From contig CAOKAE010000001.1 of the NCBI GenBank assembly GCA_948466335.1, positions 98,664-162,663 of the forward strand: a stretch of DNA of 64,000 nt, read 5' to 3'. Below, piece after piece: positions 63,049 to 64,000 of this stretch. The translations under genes and the position numbers were made by a program. How positions within the stretch are numbered: the stretch's first letter is position 1; every line of letters starts with the position of its first letter. The DNA comes from an uncultured Coriobacteriia bacterium. Lineage in GTDB: Bacteria; Actinomycetota; Coriobacteriia; Coriobacteriales; QAMH01. The notes below the pieces were generated by a model that saw only the letters and a program-made list of their open reading frames with translations, had not been told where the DNA came from and ran no database searches.

Positions 63049-64000
63049 TTGAGCACAAAGCGGACATACATGGACCAGCCACGCGGCGCCATGCAGCGCA
63101 AGGCCTCTTGCGCCCTCGTCATGCTTTGTCTCGTTTTTTTCGCGTGCGCGATATTAGTACTTACGTCGTTCACCGCTCCGGCATTCGCCGATGACTCTGC
63201 CTACAATTCCGAGACCGTCGCTTCGGCTGGTGCCGGCAATAACGGCGTCGTCGTCATGGCGCCCGCTGCGGCTCCCCAGCAGGCGGCTCCCGCCTCCGCA
63301 GACTCGAGTTCTGCTGGAGCTCCGCGTGCGGCGGCCCTTTCGGTTCCCATTCCCGCTGCGGCTCCTGTCTCCGCCGAACTGGATGCCCCTACCGCGGCGC
63401 CGGCGCCTGCTCGCGCAGCCGTGGCCGTGCAGTCCGAATCCGCCTCCAGCGTGGAGGCACCCAAGACTGACGGGAACCCGTCAGATTCCGTGACCGCAAC
63501 CGAGGCGCCCGCCGAAGTCTACGGGCCGGTTCTCGAGCGGTTCAAACCGAAGGAACCCTCAGCCACCGATGGCATTCCCGATTCAACGGATGCCATCGAT
63601 CAGGTCATGCAGGACGCCTCCCTTGACTCACCGCTTATGGCGGCGAGTTCGTCTATAAGCCCCCAAGCTGACAACAGCGGATTCTTCGCCAGCAACTCCA
63701 ACATCTCCTGGAGCGTCGACACGCGCACCATGACGCTCAACATCCTTCCCGTGCGAGCAGACGGACCGATGACTGTCGTCGAATACGGCTCATCGCTTCC
63801 ATGGAAGAGCTCATTTACGACAACGGACATCTTCGCGGTGATTATCTCGGGGGCTATTGCGCCCACAAACCTCTCGAATTGGTTTGGTGGATACACATCC
63901 CTCGTCTCGTTCCAAGCTGATTCTCTGGATACGTCAAATGTGAGCAACTTCTCAAATATGTTCAACGGTTGCACAAATCTTGAAACTGTTCAGGGCATAG
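63049..64000 (+). CDS. Surface protein with BspA/DUF285-type repeats, 3' truncated by window
   Basis: A frame open from TTG at 63049 (CAGGAG 5 nt upstream) to the window end, 317 codons. It has a signal region (about residues 24-46: ALVMLCLVFFACAILVLTSF, then PAFA), a long Ala/Pro/Ser-rich acidic stretch (about 50-200), then a domain beginning SWSVDTRTMTLNILPV. The final readable part, LDTSNVSNFSNMFNGCTNLE, is the first DUF285/BspA-type unit. These repeats are typical of large surface adhesins. The rest lies beyond the window. Confidence 0.75.
   Translation, partial: MSTKRTYMDQPRGAMQRKASCALVMLCLVFFACAILVLTSFTAPAFADDSAYNSETVASAGAGNNGVVVMAPAAAPQQAAPASADSSSAGAPRAAALSVPIPAAAPVSAELDAPTAAPAPARAAVAVQSESASSVEAPKTDGNPSDSVTATEAPAEVYGPVLERFKPKEPSATDGIPDSTDAIDQVMQDASLDSPLMAASSSISPQADNSGFFASNSNISWSVDTRTMTLNILPVRADGPMTVVEYGSSLPWKSSFTTTDIFAVIISGAIAPTNLSNWFGGYTSLVSFQADSLDTSNVSNFSNMFNGCTNLETVQGI

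Overview
The window looks like a chromosomal segment around the replication origin of a high-GC Gram-positive bacterium, most likely class Coriobacteriia (inference from protein sequence style and gene order). No phage, insertion sequence or CRISPR array was seen. The core is a classical origin region. HATPase/wHTH gene-dnaA-dnaN-recF-dciA-gyrB-gyrA run leftwards on the minus strand. rpmH-rnpA-yidD-yidC-khpB-rsmG-parA-parB run rightwards on the plus strand. Between them lies a 632-nt AT-rich spacer with three perfect TTATCCACA DnaA boxes (about 38.55-39.18 kb), and two perfect parS sites precede parA.

Region 1 (0-10.2 kb): 5'-truncated tatA/B, tatC, hypA, hypB (Tat export and nickel insertion), ahcY, a small Cys-rich membrane protein, molybdate/tungstate transporter modABC, a DtxR-family metalloregulator, and feoB/feoA for ferrous iron. 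A 6-4-6 dyad (GTTAGC-N4-GCTAAC and variants) lies before the Cys-rich gene, feoB and feoA, which suggests a small iron regulon.

Region 2 (10.2-28 kb, accessory): a three-gene phosphosignalling operon (secreted protein, Ser/Thr kinase, FHA protein); a DUF5648-type surface protein; a toxin-antitoxin pair; a minus-strand cluster of NhaC antiporter, DltA-like adenylating enzyme, BtrK/VinO-like PLP decarboxylase and carrier protein, which resembles a machine for making a carrier-bound amine; a HerA/YjgR-like ATPase; a large CxxC-repeat surface protein; an AlbA_2-type regulator; and tRNA-Ala and tRNA-Ile.

Region 3 (28-46 kb): the replication, ribosome-biogenesis and segregation core described above, then rlmN, ddl and a tRNA-Ser.

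Region 4 (46-64 kb): an AmmeMemoRadiSam system with a Memo-AMMECR1 fusion, an AI-2E family transporter, tRNA-Ser and tRNA-Glu, unknown and membrane genes, a methyltransferase, purine nucleoside phosphorylase, a DUF151 nuclease-like protein, a frameshifted dinG-like helicase, a HemW-like radical SAM protein, a PafB/PafC-like WYL pair, a 1.7-kb gene-poor AT-rich stretch, and the start of a BspA-like surface protein that runs off the window.

The most striking non-coding feature is a family of 35-bp nested palindromes (AATGAGACAAA...TTTGTCTCATT) in many intergenic gaps of the left half. They often supply or abut the stop codon of the neighbouring gene. Two further hairpin families (GTGCCTGACCCCCTGACAC and GGGACGGTCC/GGGGACAGACCC) are also dispersed here.
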